Source of the DNA: Lonicera japonica
Lineage: Eukaryota > Streptophyta > Magnoliopsida > Dipsacales > Caprifoliaceae
Length of the DNA: 64,000 nucleotides
Direction: 5' to 3'
Assembly (NCBI GenBank): GCA_021464415.1
Contig: CM038470.1
Location: 29,941,774 to 30,005,773 of the forward strand
In this document: positions 32,705 to 45,500 of the stretch, piece after piece
Layout: each line of letters opens with the position of its first letter
How positions within the stretch are numbered: the first letter of the stretch is position 1
The notes under the pieces: generated by a model
What the model saw: the letters and a program-made list of their open reading frames with translations, nothing else
Told to the model about the DNA's origin: nothing
Databases searched by the model: none
Made by a program: the position numbers and the translations under genes

Positions 32705-35700
32705 GTATTCTGAGCAAGTAGTTGAACGTAGTGTATTATCGGCCTTCTGCCTTTTTCATTTCAAGAACCTCCAAATAACATTTTCGACTAAGGAAAAGAG
32801 AATAAAATATATAACTCATTTTGTCTTTTTCATTATTCGAATATGACGCTATTACAATTTACAATTTGCTTATCAATTCGATTCTCGTGTTTATTTTAGT
32901 TTAAGCATTACTTTTTCTATTTTTTGAAAAATTGCAGAGTAACTTTGATTTATTCAAACAATAGAAAGATAAGTAGTTCTAGTTGAGCTAGAAAAAAAGA
33001 CTCTACAATACCATAGTGTTATTGTGTCGGAGTGTAACTCAAGAATTGCAATTAATGTTTACCAAGTGGATTTACTATTTTTCTTTATGTGTTCACTGAT
33101 AATAACTTTTTGTACACATACAATATGTATGAAATTCAAAAATATATGATTTAATTTAATATAAAAGTGATGATGATAACAATGATACTAATTATATATG
33201 TTGATGATGAAAGTAATAATAAGTGGTTCAATAGTATAATTTAAAGTCTTTTTTTTTTTCCAAACATAATCAATATACTAAATTTTAAAGTAAAATAAAA
33301 ATTTCACTATTCACCGGTGCTAAAGTTGAAAGTAATTTTTTTTTAAGTTACAAAAACTAAAGTGTCTCTTAATTTAGAAAAGTAGAAGTAGAAAAATAAA
33401 TATCATTTTGGCTCTTTCCCTTTTTTCTTTAATAAAATACCGTTTGATTATTTGACAAGAATAATCGTACCAAAAGATGAAATAGATATACATCAAATTA
33501 TGCTCAAAATTTCCAAGATTTCCAAAACAACATAGCTATTTTAGAGAAATCGGGATCCTTAACTCCCTCCATGATTTTTAAAATTTTTATTGCTCTTCAA
33601 GTTTCATCTCATTTGTGAGATTTGTATAGATAGTAATTATGAAAGGGCCTTCTTTGTGCTCTTATCAATTCTCACTAAACATTAATTACTCTTGTTTCAA
33701 AACTTTAACTACTTTTTTTATTTTATGCCTAAATATTTGTTTTAATTAGCCTTCATTTTATAGAAAATAATTATAAAAGATAAAAATGAGCACATTCTTA
33801 GAATAAATGACTCTTTTTTTCTTATTAGTTCGCAGGACAAATTTTTGTTTAAAAGACAAATTTTTTAACAAAGGACAAAATATTTATTATTTTATTATTT
33901 TAATTAACTAAGTTGAATTTCAATACTACCCTTTTAAAGATAAATATATTTAAATTAATATATAATTAAATTCAGAATTAAATTAATAAAAATAAATAAA
34001 AATAAATTTAAACAAATTAAAATACATATCACAACAAAATCAATCAAAAAAATAAATATAAAAATTATTCAATCAAAAAGATAAACAAATTAAAATACTG
34101 AGTGTTCATGAGAAGAAGGTTGAAGACAAAGAAGGTCCTCTATCTCTCTGTGTGTGTGCATATGTGAGAGAGAGCAACCCCTTCCTCATGGTTATCAGCT
34201 CTATCAAAATGATTGGAAGGCTTTTATGGAGTCTCAAGAACAAAAAGGTAAATGTCTTGACAACTTAAGAATGAGGTTAAGGTTGCAGAATCTTTTTTTT
34301 TTGTCCTACAAGGTTGTAGAGTACATATGCAAGTGATGCTTAGGAATACTAAACCTCTTGAATGAAGGGTTTAGCCCATAATTAATCACATTAGGAGCAC
34401 TGATGCATATGGAAATGGGAGTAAAAGAGCAAAGAACAATCTTATCACCAATCAGTGTAAAGAGGGTAATTAAAGTGTGTTTGACGAGCCTACTTGTAAA
34501 ATTGGTGTTTTAGACATGCCCCATTGTCCCATTCTTACTGCAGTGATTATGAAGATAGTGATGTTATTCCATGAGAAATTTCAAGTGCGGTACGGACTGA
34601 TCCATTTTATGACGGATGTATGTCTCTTTTTTTGGTTAGAAAGTTTATTTTCACAAGAAGTTCAAGTCAGTTATCACACACTTTAACTAATCTTTACTCA
34701 CATAATTAAGGTGTCAACCATTGGCCACCATAGATTTTATACCTGTTGGGATTTAATTTGAGAAACTTCCAGTCGAACCGGTATTCTGAACCCAGTAGTG
34801 ACCGACTACTGGACCATTTTTGATAGTTAATTGCATGCTATGTACTTTAAAAATGAATTAAATGTGCGAGTTAAAGATCCTATTCAAATCCTTGTCACTT
34901 GAAAGTACGTGGGATGATTCTTTTGGTATTGAGCTATCACTTTGCCACCATTTTGGAATAGCATTACTCATTAACTAGATGTAAGCGTACATTTGATATG
35001 TGAGCACGCATTATTTTATGTATGTGTAAATTTAATTTAAAATGAAAGAATATAATAAAAAAATATTGTCTGTACAATATTAAAATGTTTTACTCTCAAA
35101 GTAAAAGTTTTGTGTTCGAGCCTAATTAATAACATATTTGTTTTTAATATAATAATAAGAAGAGCAAAATTAAAAAACAATTAATTTTTTTGTGTCACAA
35201 CCAAATCAACTAGCAGATTTACAACATTTTCTCAAAAACCGAAGTACACCATTATTGTCAGAAAAAATAAACAAAAGTGATGTGAGAAAAAAAGAAAAAC
35301 ACTTCGGGTCTGTTTGATAAAAAAGTTGATAAACTATTAGAAAGTAATTATTTTAATGAGCAGTTTAGCTTAAAAATCAGACGTTCTCTATCTTTTCCTC
35401 TTTTTTATAAAAAATTGTTCTCAACCATCTCCCAAAGAATTGGATTATGTAGAAACACCAAAAACAATAATTATATGCCTCACCATATCACCCGTCTATT
35501 TTTTCCAGATTTTCATAAAAGTTAACAATGCTTTTAAAAAAAATTCAAAGTTTTCTACTACAAGGAAAACATGTCCTCCCGGTTGAGAAAACTTGTGCCA
35601 TGTGATCATTTGAAGATTTAACATTTCAGAAAGCCCCTTAAAACACTTCAGTGGAGTATACTAACAACTTACAGTCAACGATTTTCTGCAGCTATGGTAA

Positions 35701-36206
35701 CTTGTTGGATTCGGATTTTGAGTCCTTTTTCTAAAAAAAAGAAGAGAAATATTCCTTTTACTACGAATAAAAAAAATATCTCTTATTTTCAGTGAGACTC
35801 AAACTCAGATTCTGGATCCGGATGGACGCCTTCGCATTTAGGCTAACCCACTCGCTTTGGATCTTAGGGCCCTTGGATTTGGTGGAGTTTGTTTTATCAA
35901 TGGCCATAACTTTTAAACAAGTGCCTTTGGAATCCGTTGGTTAATGGCGATGATAGTTCTGATGAAAAAGGTACTTGTAACCATTCCCAAGAACTCCGCC
36001 TTTCTTATAAATATATTTTAACTTACTTTTGATTTGTTCACAATTGATGAATTTTCCCGTTCTCCTATATTGTTTCAAATTTCAATCTCTTTAAGAGAGT
36101 ATAAACATTGTTTGGTTTGACAGGGCACGGAGTTGTAGTGCTTCTTTGATGTGCCAAAAGATCATTTTATCCGCAAAGATAGAATGTCCACACAAATCTT
36201 GAAGCA
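32705..36206. other. AT-rich intergenic DNA, no gene
   Basis: Open frames here are short and lack recognisable families. Homopolymer runs and AT-rich words dominate. A plus-strand piece at 34150-34330 contains 'HGYQLYQNDWKAFMESQEQKGK' split over frames and might be a host exon relic, but I cannot name it. Confidence 0.5.
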
Positions 36207-36214
36207 CTGTGAGG

Positions 36215-36836
36215 CAGAGGCGGAGCCATGTCATGGCCCCACCTTGACTTTTTACAAATTTTTAGTGAGTACAGGGGGTTTTGTGCAGATGTGTAAATAT
36301 CAGGGGGCGTTTGTGCAATTCAGCATGTTCAATAGTGGAGGGGCCTACGCGCGATTAGCTTTATAAGTACAGGGGCGGTTTTTTGTAATTCAGTGCAAGG
36401 CTACATGGTGTCAAATATTTGGGGTGGATTTCTGTAATAGGAGAATAGACTAACTATTAACAGTATAATTATATTTTTTAGGGCTTATTTATTTTTCCAT
36501 TTTGGTGTTGTAGCTCATTGATTTTATTTTTTCTATTCTTTCATCTTTTGAGGTTGATTTAATATTGGGTTAGAAAAAACTGAATATTATATAGTAAGAT
36601 GTTTTTGAGAAAAAATTGGCTTGGAGATTAATATATGAAGTTATTGATAATGAAGATATTATTAAGCATTTTCAAAATATGAAGTTTCAAAGGGGAATAC
36701 TGTAACTAAAAATATGATTTTTGACGTATAAGATGTTAAGTATTTTGATTTTAACCTTATTAAAAGTACATGCAATTTTTTTTTAAAAGTGTATTAAGTT
36801 GGCCCCTTCTGGTTTTAATTCCTGACTCCGCCACTG
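36215..36836. mobile_element. hAT-type MITE, 622 bp
   Basis: The left end CAGAGGCGGAGCCATG and the inverse of the right end CAGTGGCGGAGTCAGG match at 13 of 16 positions. The flanks CTGTGAGG (36207-36214) and CCGTGAGG (36837-36844) form an 8-bp target duplication with one mismatch, as expected for hAT transposition. The interior holds no complete transposase. Confidence 0.85.
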
Positions 36837-37377
36837 CCGTGAGGGGACGCGTTTGCCTTAAGGAGAGAGTGTGAAACACTGGACTTGATCTATCTTTCAT
36901 TTTGTGTTCTTTGACTTCAGTCTCGAAGTGTAAGTTTATTTGTTTGTTACTCATTTCACAAGGAAACACAAAAGTAGACACTTTGCTGAATAACGTCACT
37001 CCCTGTAGTTTTAGGGCATTTTATTGTCTGATTGATGTGGATTTGGTTGTAATGTTTAGGTGCACAAAAAACTATTATGAGAAGGAAAATCATCTGGAAC
37101 TGTTGAAAGCAATGGCTGACCAAAACTGACACTGCTTACGGCTAAAGTAAAAGTTTGGCATTGCTTAAAACCACATCAAATTTTGGTCAAAAACTGGCTG
37201 AGCCCAAATTTTTCAATAGCAAGTGTAATATCAAAATCACTCATCAATTTCTACTTCCCATGCTCTAGTGCATATCATGTGGTTAAAATATTTGGCCATA
37301 ACTTCTAAAGTAGTTTTGTTTAGGCTGAATAACATATCTCATGTTTACATGATGTCCAAAAGTGTCAATCTCATTCT

Positions 37378-37887
37378 TAGGGACGAAACCAGGAAAAAAA
37401 TTTTAGGAGGGGAGGGGAGAACACTTTTTATAATTAACAACATTATATATTCCATAGCAAAAGTATAAAATTGTATGATACAAAAAATGGGACCTACAAC
37501 CCTCTCTACTTTCTCATTTGTATGCATAAATATAAAGATAGACAATAAATCATTATAGATAGATTTTTTTTTTGAAAGGTCTCTATGGATATAAAATTGG
37601 GTCAATTAGATATACACAATGTATTAAATAGCTTTGCACACAGCATAGAGAGATTGTTCATAAACAAACCACTGGAGAAGGCCTTATTAATACTGCTAGA
37701 ATTGTACTAGAGTTTGTGGGTTTGGGCGGCTCACTTATATTTATAAACAAATAATTATGTAAGCTGTTTTTATATGGGTTTTGTAAATAAAACATAAACC
37801 TCTTGTGCCATAGAGTAAGAATGTTGGGGCATTTTGAATCTTTGGAGGGGCCATGGCCCCCCTTACTAAAGCATAGTTTCGTCCCTG
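37378..37887. mobile_element. hAT-type MITE, 510 bp, perfect 8-bp target duplication
   Basis: The ends TAGGGACGAAAC and (inverse of right) CAGGGACGAAAC match at 11 of 12 positions. The flanks CTCATTCT at 37370-37377 and 37888-37895 are identical. The interior near the right end has GGCCATGGCCCC, a phrase also partly present in the other hAT MITE nearby. No coding capacity. Confidence 0.9.
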
Positions 37888-37895
37888 CTCATTCT

Positions 37896-40280
37896 CAAAT
37901 CTCAACATCACTCCCCATTTGATCAGTCCCCGGGCTGAATTGTTCCCAACAAGTTGCACTTTCCTTAGGCAAAGAACCAAACTTTTCACTGCTCAGCTGT
38001 CGAAGATTTGCTCGCCATTTCTCAAATATTCCAATAACCTCATATCCACCATCACTATCCACATGAAGAGACACATTCAAATTGTCTTCTATGATTTTAC
38101 CACGCTACCCACTTTTAAACCACCACACATTTCTCACTTTCCTCCCAAGAAATCGAAATTGCTGCAAGCAATTTCTAACCCTTTGCTGTAGTACATAACA
38201 GAAAAGTAAATTAAAAAAGTAGTCTAGCAATTGCTATGAATGCGTAACTCGCCAATTTCAATTCACATTCACAAAATAGTAAGATATTATACATCATAAT
38301 TGGGTTCACAATCAATAGCAATTCAAACTAGCTATCAATCAAATTCATGCATGCATTTAAATTAGAAGCCTAAATACCGAAACAAAGGCATTTATTAAGT
38401 TCCATTACAATTGGTTGGGATAGGAACTACTGCTCCATATTTTGGGTCAGCCCGCAGTTTTCACAAGCAAATTGCTATAGGTACCGCAAGTTTGATTTAG
38501 CAACAGCATACAGGGAGAAATGGAATTTTTATTGAGCCACCACCTTTTTGTAATTTGAATCAACGAACTATTGTCCATATGCAATAAAAAACAATATTAT
38601 GTAGACATCGGCGGGTTCCCAAATAGTAGGTAAACATCAACAAGAATTATATCTATTTTTTTTTCCTTCATGTGGCTGCCAAGGGTACCTCAAAGTTTAT
38701 TCCACACCACCTCATGTCGGCTAAAAATGATGGTATCATGGTTAAAGAGTATTAGTACATGTGGTGGTGAAAAGTAGACTATGGTTTGCCCTTAGCAACT
38801 GCCTAGAAACAAAGAAAGCCAGGAATTAGAAATGGGGAGTCGGACGATACCCGATAGTAGTTAGAAAGCGGGTCTCCTTTGATATTAGAAGATCGAGACA
38901 AAGAACCCTCCAGTAAAAATTGAGAATGGAGACAGAGGTACGTGAAGCGTTTATTTAAGCGAGCACCTGTCAAAATTAGCGGGCACTTTTTAATCAACTC
39001 AAAAAAGAAGACAGCATAAGTTTAAATAAGAAGTTATACTCTCTCTTTCCCAAATCAAAGAGTGTTATTTCGGACTGTGTTCTTGATGTCTCTAGTTTGA
39101 GGAGACTGAAAGGACAAAATTGCAACTTAAGAGGTAACCAAACCAATAGAGATAGAATTCAGAATTTCAGACGAATCAGGAATGGATCGCTAAATCCCTC
39201 CTTACATACTCTTTAGGAGGATAAAATTGTAAATTGCATACATCTTAAAAAATAGATGAAAAAAAGGAACTTTCAGATTTAGAGCACCTCTATTACAGTA
39301 GTTATCAAAATTTCCCGGAATGAGGATGATTGATTTTGCATCAAAAGGAGAATTTTACCTTTAGTTCAAAAGATTAAAAGGATCTCAAGGCAGCTCTTCC
39401 ATGTATATTCCTGATGGGCGAGTAGCCTGCAAATGCAAGAAGTAAGTCTAATTTTATTTTATTTTTCTTCACAAATACCAACCCTAAATTAACACATTAC
39501 TCTTCTTTAATTTCCATTCCTTTTTCTTGAAGGAAAAAAAAAGAAGAAAAGAAAGTGAAGATAAAGGGCAAAAATAGTCTCTCCTCTCCGGTCACCAAGT
39601 CAAAGATAGTCATGAGTATTATGCTAAAACACTATGGGAAGTAGATAAAATAATATAGGAACAAAATTTATCTTGATGCAATGAAACTCTACCAAGAAGC
39701 ACTTCCCAATTCTTATAATCTGGTTTAGATTTTCAATAATTCTTGGGAGACATAACTGGGGTATATGTTTTTAGGACCCAGTGATGTGTCACTTGTGCAT
39801 TGGTTACCAGTAGAATTTATATAGATTATCCTCGTGATGGACCTAGTTAACTGATCAAATTATAGACAAAACATCATCGTGTCCAGTGAATGTGTCACCA
39901 AATATGTAGTGCAAACAAATCTATTTAAGGCATAATATGCTTTCTAACAAATAAAACAATAATTCAAATAAGATGCACATCGAAACTTCAATAAGCAGAC
40001 ATAATTCAGACGATTGGATTAAGGAGGCGCAATGGTTATCAAAAACGCAAATAAATATAATAACCCACTGAAAATACATACAAGTATGGGCAGTGGTGGC
40101 TTAATAAGAACCAACTATTCTGTTGCTATTGAACTTGAAAATGCATTACAACCTCCCTAAATTAGGTAATCTAAAACATCCATTGGTATACATGACCTGC
40201 TCACTTCATATACAAATTGAAGCAACAGCTTTCTTAATTTTTTTTATATTAAAGAACATAAATAATGTTTCTCTGGATAT
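37896..40280. other. Intergenic DNA, no gene
   Basis: No supported gene. A minus-strand frame at 38080-37895 ('WRANLRQLSSEKFGSLPKE') is interrupted by the hAT MITE and could be an exon relic, but no family is recognised. Confidence 0.45.
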
Positions 40281-40610
40281 ATACAGATTTAGCATATTTC
40301 AGATTTTATATAAAAACTGAAATCTCCCACAAGTCAAAGAGCCCAAACCATAGCGAACTTTTTCAATCTTGATCTTCAACACTTATAAATACTGTGATAG
40401 GAAAGGTGAAATAAAGTTGTCGGACAGACCTTGCACTTTCCTTGGAAATATTTTAGACATTTCAAATTCCAGCAAAAATTGATTCGCCAAGGGAAATTTT
40501 TGTTTCCCTTCTTCGGGGGAGTCCTTGTCAAACTCTTATAACATTTAAGAAAAAAAAAACCCATAAAAATCAGCAGAAATCCTCAAACCTTAATTTCAAA
40601 TTAAATACTT
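40281..40610. repeat. Direct repeat downstream of the TNL gene, copy 1
   Basis: This stretch is a diverged copy of 40896-41231. Shared words include ATACAGATTTA, AGAGCCCAAACC, GACCTTGCA and CATAAAAAT.AGCAGAAATCC. Both copies lie just beyond the TNL stop codon, so the unit may be duplicated 3' UTR or flank. Confidence 0.8.
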
Positions 40611-40895
40611 AGAGAACTCTAGAATATGTTATGCATTTAAGAGGTCAATAGTTTAAGTCTTGGAAATTTAAAAGGTGGTCAGAGTATTCCTGGGCAATAA
40701 ATAAAGTTTTATGCATTTAAATGGTATCTATAAATACTTTTGTAATGGAACAAAGAAAAAAGAGGAGACTTGAATTTGATAATTAAAATATTTGTTTTGC
40801 TGGGACTTTTCCCATTCATCAGCCTTTTTAGGCTTTTCTGCCGTGCTCTCTAAATTGCAGTGACTTCTTGCTGCATCAGTACTATATCTCCTTTT

Positions 40896-41231
40896 ATACA
40901 GATTTACGATATTTCAGATTTATATAAATACTGAAATCTCCACAAGTCAAAAGAGCCCAAACCGTAGGGAACTTTTTCAATCTTGACATCTTCGACAAAA
41001 TACTAAGGTAGGCAAGGTGAAATAAAGTGGTTCAACAGACCTTGCAGTTTCCTTGGAAATCTTTTAGACATCCCAAAATCCACTTAAAATTGTTTCGCTG
41101 AGGGAAATTTTGGTCCCCTTTTTTGGGTTAAGTTATTGATCAAACTCTAACATTAAAAAAATAACAATAAAAAAAAACACCCATAAAAATTAGCAGAAAT
41201 CCTCAAAAGCCCTAATTTCAAATTAGATATT
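40896..41231. repeat. Direct repeat downstream of the TNL gene, copy 2
   Basis: The copy nearer the gene, 123 bp beyond the stop codon (41354). Its offset from copy 1 is about 615 bp. Differences include many small indels, so the duplication is not recent. Confidence 0.8.
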
Positions 41232-41353
41232 TAAGTGTATAAATCTACCAAAAGGTGCTTTTCCAAACTCAGAAACCATAAAAGAAGAGAGATCAAGAAA
41301 TGAATTACCAGAGGTGCAGTATTTGAACATATTTTTTGCCTGCTTATCACTTT

Positions 41354-42501
41354 TTATTCCATCTGGCTTTTGGATGTGCTAAGCTCCAACCTTAACCTTT
41401 TAGGGTCAGCATCTTCCTTGTTCAACTCGTCGCTGGTTTCCACTAGTTCAGCAATGCGTGCTCTCTTAGGGCGCATATTGTTATTATTGTCCACTGTTGC
41501 TCCATTGCTGTTAACATTCCCATCGACTCCAGAAGATTGGCCTTGATCATCCTCTTCAATGTTTTGTTTGTATACCAGATGAATCCCGCATTTCTTCACC
41601 TCCAAAGGGTGATTTATTTCAAACCAAACCTCCATTTCTTCTCCACCTCGAATTGGGTAGCCAAGATAAATGACTGGTATATGGCACACCCAAGAATGGC
41701 AGCCAGGATTGTGTGGGCCATAACTTAATGGAAATGTATGTCTCAGCTCAACACCATTTGTTCTATTCATGATAATGGCCTCAGGAGAATGAGTCATTAC
41801 AGGTGCATCTCTGCCTCCCTCGTAAACAATCCAAAGAGTCATCCCAAGGAAATTTTTCCCTGCACGGAATGGTGGTATATCAAATGATATTGAAGACCCC
41901 ATACTTTGGTGGCTGAACCAATCTGGAATGTCAAACCTTGTAAGGTACATATCAGATGTTTCAGCACGTTCAGAGTATCCCTGTTGTGAGAGAGAGGTGG
42001 CAAATCCAAAAAGTTATATAACATGGGGGGGCACATTACTTTTCAATCATAAAATAGAAGCATACTATTAATTAACCATTTCACGTTCTCTACATCTACT
42101 GTATATTAGACAAGGGGACTGTAGATTATGGAACCATTAAATGATAACATAATTAGTGCTCAAAATAAAATTAATTTACTGTCATTGATAACGTATTTCA
42201 AAACTCAAGCACAAATAAATATCTTAAGACTGTCCACCACTAGGACAAAGATTGATCACCTCGTCTATATGGAGTGTAACCTAAAACCTCCTTATTATGA
42301 GGTAAGAAGCGCACCATTAAGTTACAAGACTATTGACGGCATTTTGAAAGACATTGTAAGTTTTTCTGAATGCTTTATCATTTGTAAAATGTAGTTTGTA
42401 ATAGTAAGTTTGTAGCAAGTCCAGTCTATACACCTTTATAATTCACGGTTCTGTTTGTCATCTGCCTATGACATATCACTGAACTTCTAGGTTGTATAAC
42501 A

Positions 42502-42540
<39 letters not shown>

Positions 42541-45500
42541 ACCTGAAAGAAACTATCTCCAAAAGTAGTTGCCAGCAGATCACTGCAGCCTTCGATTGCA
42601 ATCAGTCGTACAGAATTGAGGTTCTCCAAGCCCTGAATAGCAGCCAATCTATGGCAATTCGTAAGATACAAATGTAGATATTTGCTGGCATCTGATAGAT
42701 TTGGAAGTTTTTCCATTGATGTACAACCATTCGCATGTAGCTGCACTAGCTTAGGAGGAACTTTTGGGACCGATTGAAGACTCCTACACCTGTCCACCGA
42801 TAGTATTTCTAGCTTGGGTAGTTGACCAATGGTTGATGGAAGGCTATGAATATTATTTCCAGCTAAACACAGCCTTTGCAGAGTGGACAAACTCCAAAGA
42901 CCAATGGGAATGTCTCCATCTGACAGATTGCAATCACTGAGATCCAACCTCCTTAAGGAGGACAAACTCGAAATAGAATCAGGCAAAAATCTTGAAACAG
43001 GAGCTCTTACGAGTGATCCCCAAGAAGGAGAGGGTGAAGGCAAAGATTCAGCTGGAAAGCTTCTGTTACATCCCGCTAAAGATAAGCTCGTGAGATTCTT
43101 GAGATTTCCGAAGGAATCGGGTAGTTGTTTAAGAGCCGTTCTATCGGCAGAGAGTTCACTTAAGCATTCCATATTCTCCAGATTCTCAGGTAAATTCTCT
43201 AGGTTTGAGCAACCATTAAGATTAAGACGCACAAGTGATTTTAGTTCACAAATGCAACCAGGAAGCTCCTTCAGTTCCTTGCAGTCTTCCAAGTTCAAGT
43301 AAGTAAGATTATTCATAAGCGCAATTGATCGGTCAAACTCGAACAAACTTGTACAACCATTCATATATAATGTCTCGAGCATCGGTACTTCAGTGAAGTC
43401 CGGGGTCCTCAACAGCAAGCTACAATGGGCGAGATTGAGGATCTTTAAGTTTTTCAGAGACTGTTCAACAAAGAAAAATAATAAATCAGGTTATCTTCAG
43501 CTTATTTATTTTTCTTTGTTTTTAACCCTTTTTTCTTTGGGATTTTAAAGCTGGTTTTAGTCATAAGCAATGCCATACCTTTGTACCCTGCCACACACAA
43601 GTTAAGCTGCTGCACTGCAAGTCTAGGACAACAAGATTTTCCAGAGGAAAATCGGATGGTAAGTACTTCAAAGGGCAGTGTTGCCAAGAGAGCCACTTCA
43701 ACTCTTCAGGCATATGTTCAAAGCTTCCGGTGAGATGTAAATAATCGATTTGAAGCAATCGTAAATTATGCATCCTTTCAAATGTTTTACTACTAATAGG
43801 TTTTTCGTTCAACATGGGCAATGCTGGGACGACACCTTCAATTACTTTTGTTCCCTAATAATCCAAGGAAATACATAACACAAGTTCAAAGAGACATAAG
43901 ACATGACAAAGAGAGAATCTTATCTTTATATCATAAAATAATACATGAAATACTTTTATGGCTCGTTTGGTTCAAGATTTAAACCATTCCGGGAATGCTA
44001 TATTCCATTCCGAAACGATTCCCACGTTTGGTTCAAGTTTTAAGTCCGGAATAAATGATTCCAGGAACAAACCTCTCCCCCCAAGTTCTCCCATTTAAAT
44101 CATAAGGAATAAACCATTACCAATGGGCATCTTTTTTAATTTTTCATGTTATGACTAAAATAACACTCTTCTTTATGAATAAATAATTCTTTTTCCATCC
44201 ATGTATGAAAATATTATTTGAAACTTTTTTTTTTAGTTACGCTGTTGCACAAAAATGATAAAAAAAAATATTTGGAACTTTTTTCTATTCTTTTTTCCTG
44301 TTGTAATTTTTTTTTTTAATTACAAAAATTGTAATTTTTGTAGGATAGTTATTAGCTAGGCATGCGTAATTTTTGTAATTTATTATAGTAATTGTCTCTT
44401 TTGAAAAATTAGTAGGTGATATCTTCTCATCTTATAAAAAGAAGGGTATTTTTGTAATTGATACTTTATTCCATTCCTATTCCCGGTTGAACCAAACATC
44501 GGCATGGCATCCTTGATGCCAGGAAAAAAACTTTCCAGGAATCAAGTATGCCCATTCCATTCCCAAAACTCGAACCAAACAAGCCCTTAAGTTAAAAACC
44601 TTTTGGTCAAGTTTAGAAGGGAAAAGATATGAGTATTTCCCACTGACCTTATGTTTTCGTAGTACATATTGTATATCCTCATTAAACCACAGGCGGCTGC
44701 GCTTTCCAGGATCTTTAGGGGATTCCTGACGAACAATTCCCCTTCCCATATCCCGAATTAAATTGTGCATCATCAGCCTATTCTTTTCATCAATTCTTAG
44801 TAAACATTTTTTAATCAAATCACTAATTCCAATTAATGGGAAGAAACCACAACCATTGAGTATAGTTATTGCGTAGTCTTTGTCCATTCCTATGAGAAAG
44901 CATGCAATGTCAAGAAAGATATCCTTTGCATCAGCATCATCACCTAATCCATCAAAGCTTAATCGAAGTATTACTTGAATCCGATCGTGGGGAATTCTTC
45001 GTAATTTATCAAAGGCACTTTTCCATTCTGACACGGTTCTATCACACAAATGACTACCAAGAACCTCGAGAGCTAAAGGAAGGCCGTCAGCGTAAGTTAC
45101 TATGTCCTTTGAAAGTGTGAGATAATCCATAGACGGATTGGGCTTTCCGAAGGCATGCAAACTAAAGAGCTTGAAAGACTGTGTGTACTTCAATTCCTTA
45201 GCATTGTATCTACAATCTATTTTAGATTGTATCAACAACTGCTCGTCTCTTGTCGTCATGATAATTCTACTTCCTGGACCAAACCAGTCACACTGACCTG
45301 CTAATGAGTCCACTTGGATTGAATCGCCCAAATCGTCAAGAATGATGAGAACCTTCTTAGAACGAAGTCTTTCCTTCAGACAACATATTCCGTTAGCTAT
45401 AGTCCGCACCTTAAAATTGTCCGTCATTAGAATTTCAGAAAGGATCTGCTCTTGTAAACGAACTATACCATTGGGTTGTGTTGAAGCTTCTCTAACATTT

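Noticed and set aside
35290..35410. GGTCTGTTTGATAAAAAAG, a possible MITE end
   Set aside because: No matching inverted end or target duplication was found within a reasonable distance.
38000..38190. Remains of a second TNL gene from 'IKWGVMLRFENEQ' on the minus strand
   Set aside because: The resemblance to a C-JID segment is too short and lacks neighbouring exons.
42883..43302. A 139-codon plus-strand frame over the TNL LRR exon
   Set aside because: It is the antisense shadow of exon 4, whose minus frame has clear LRR spacing and matched splice sites.
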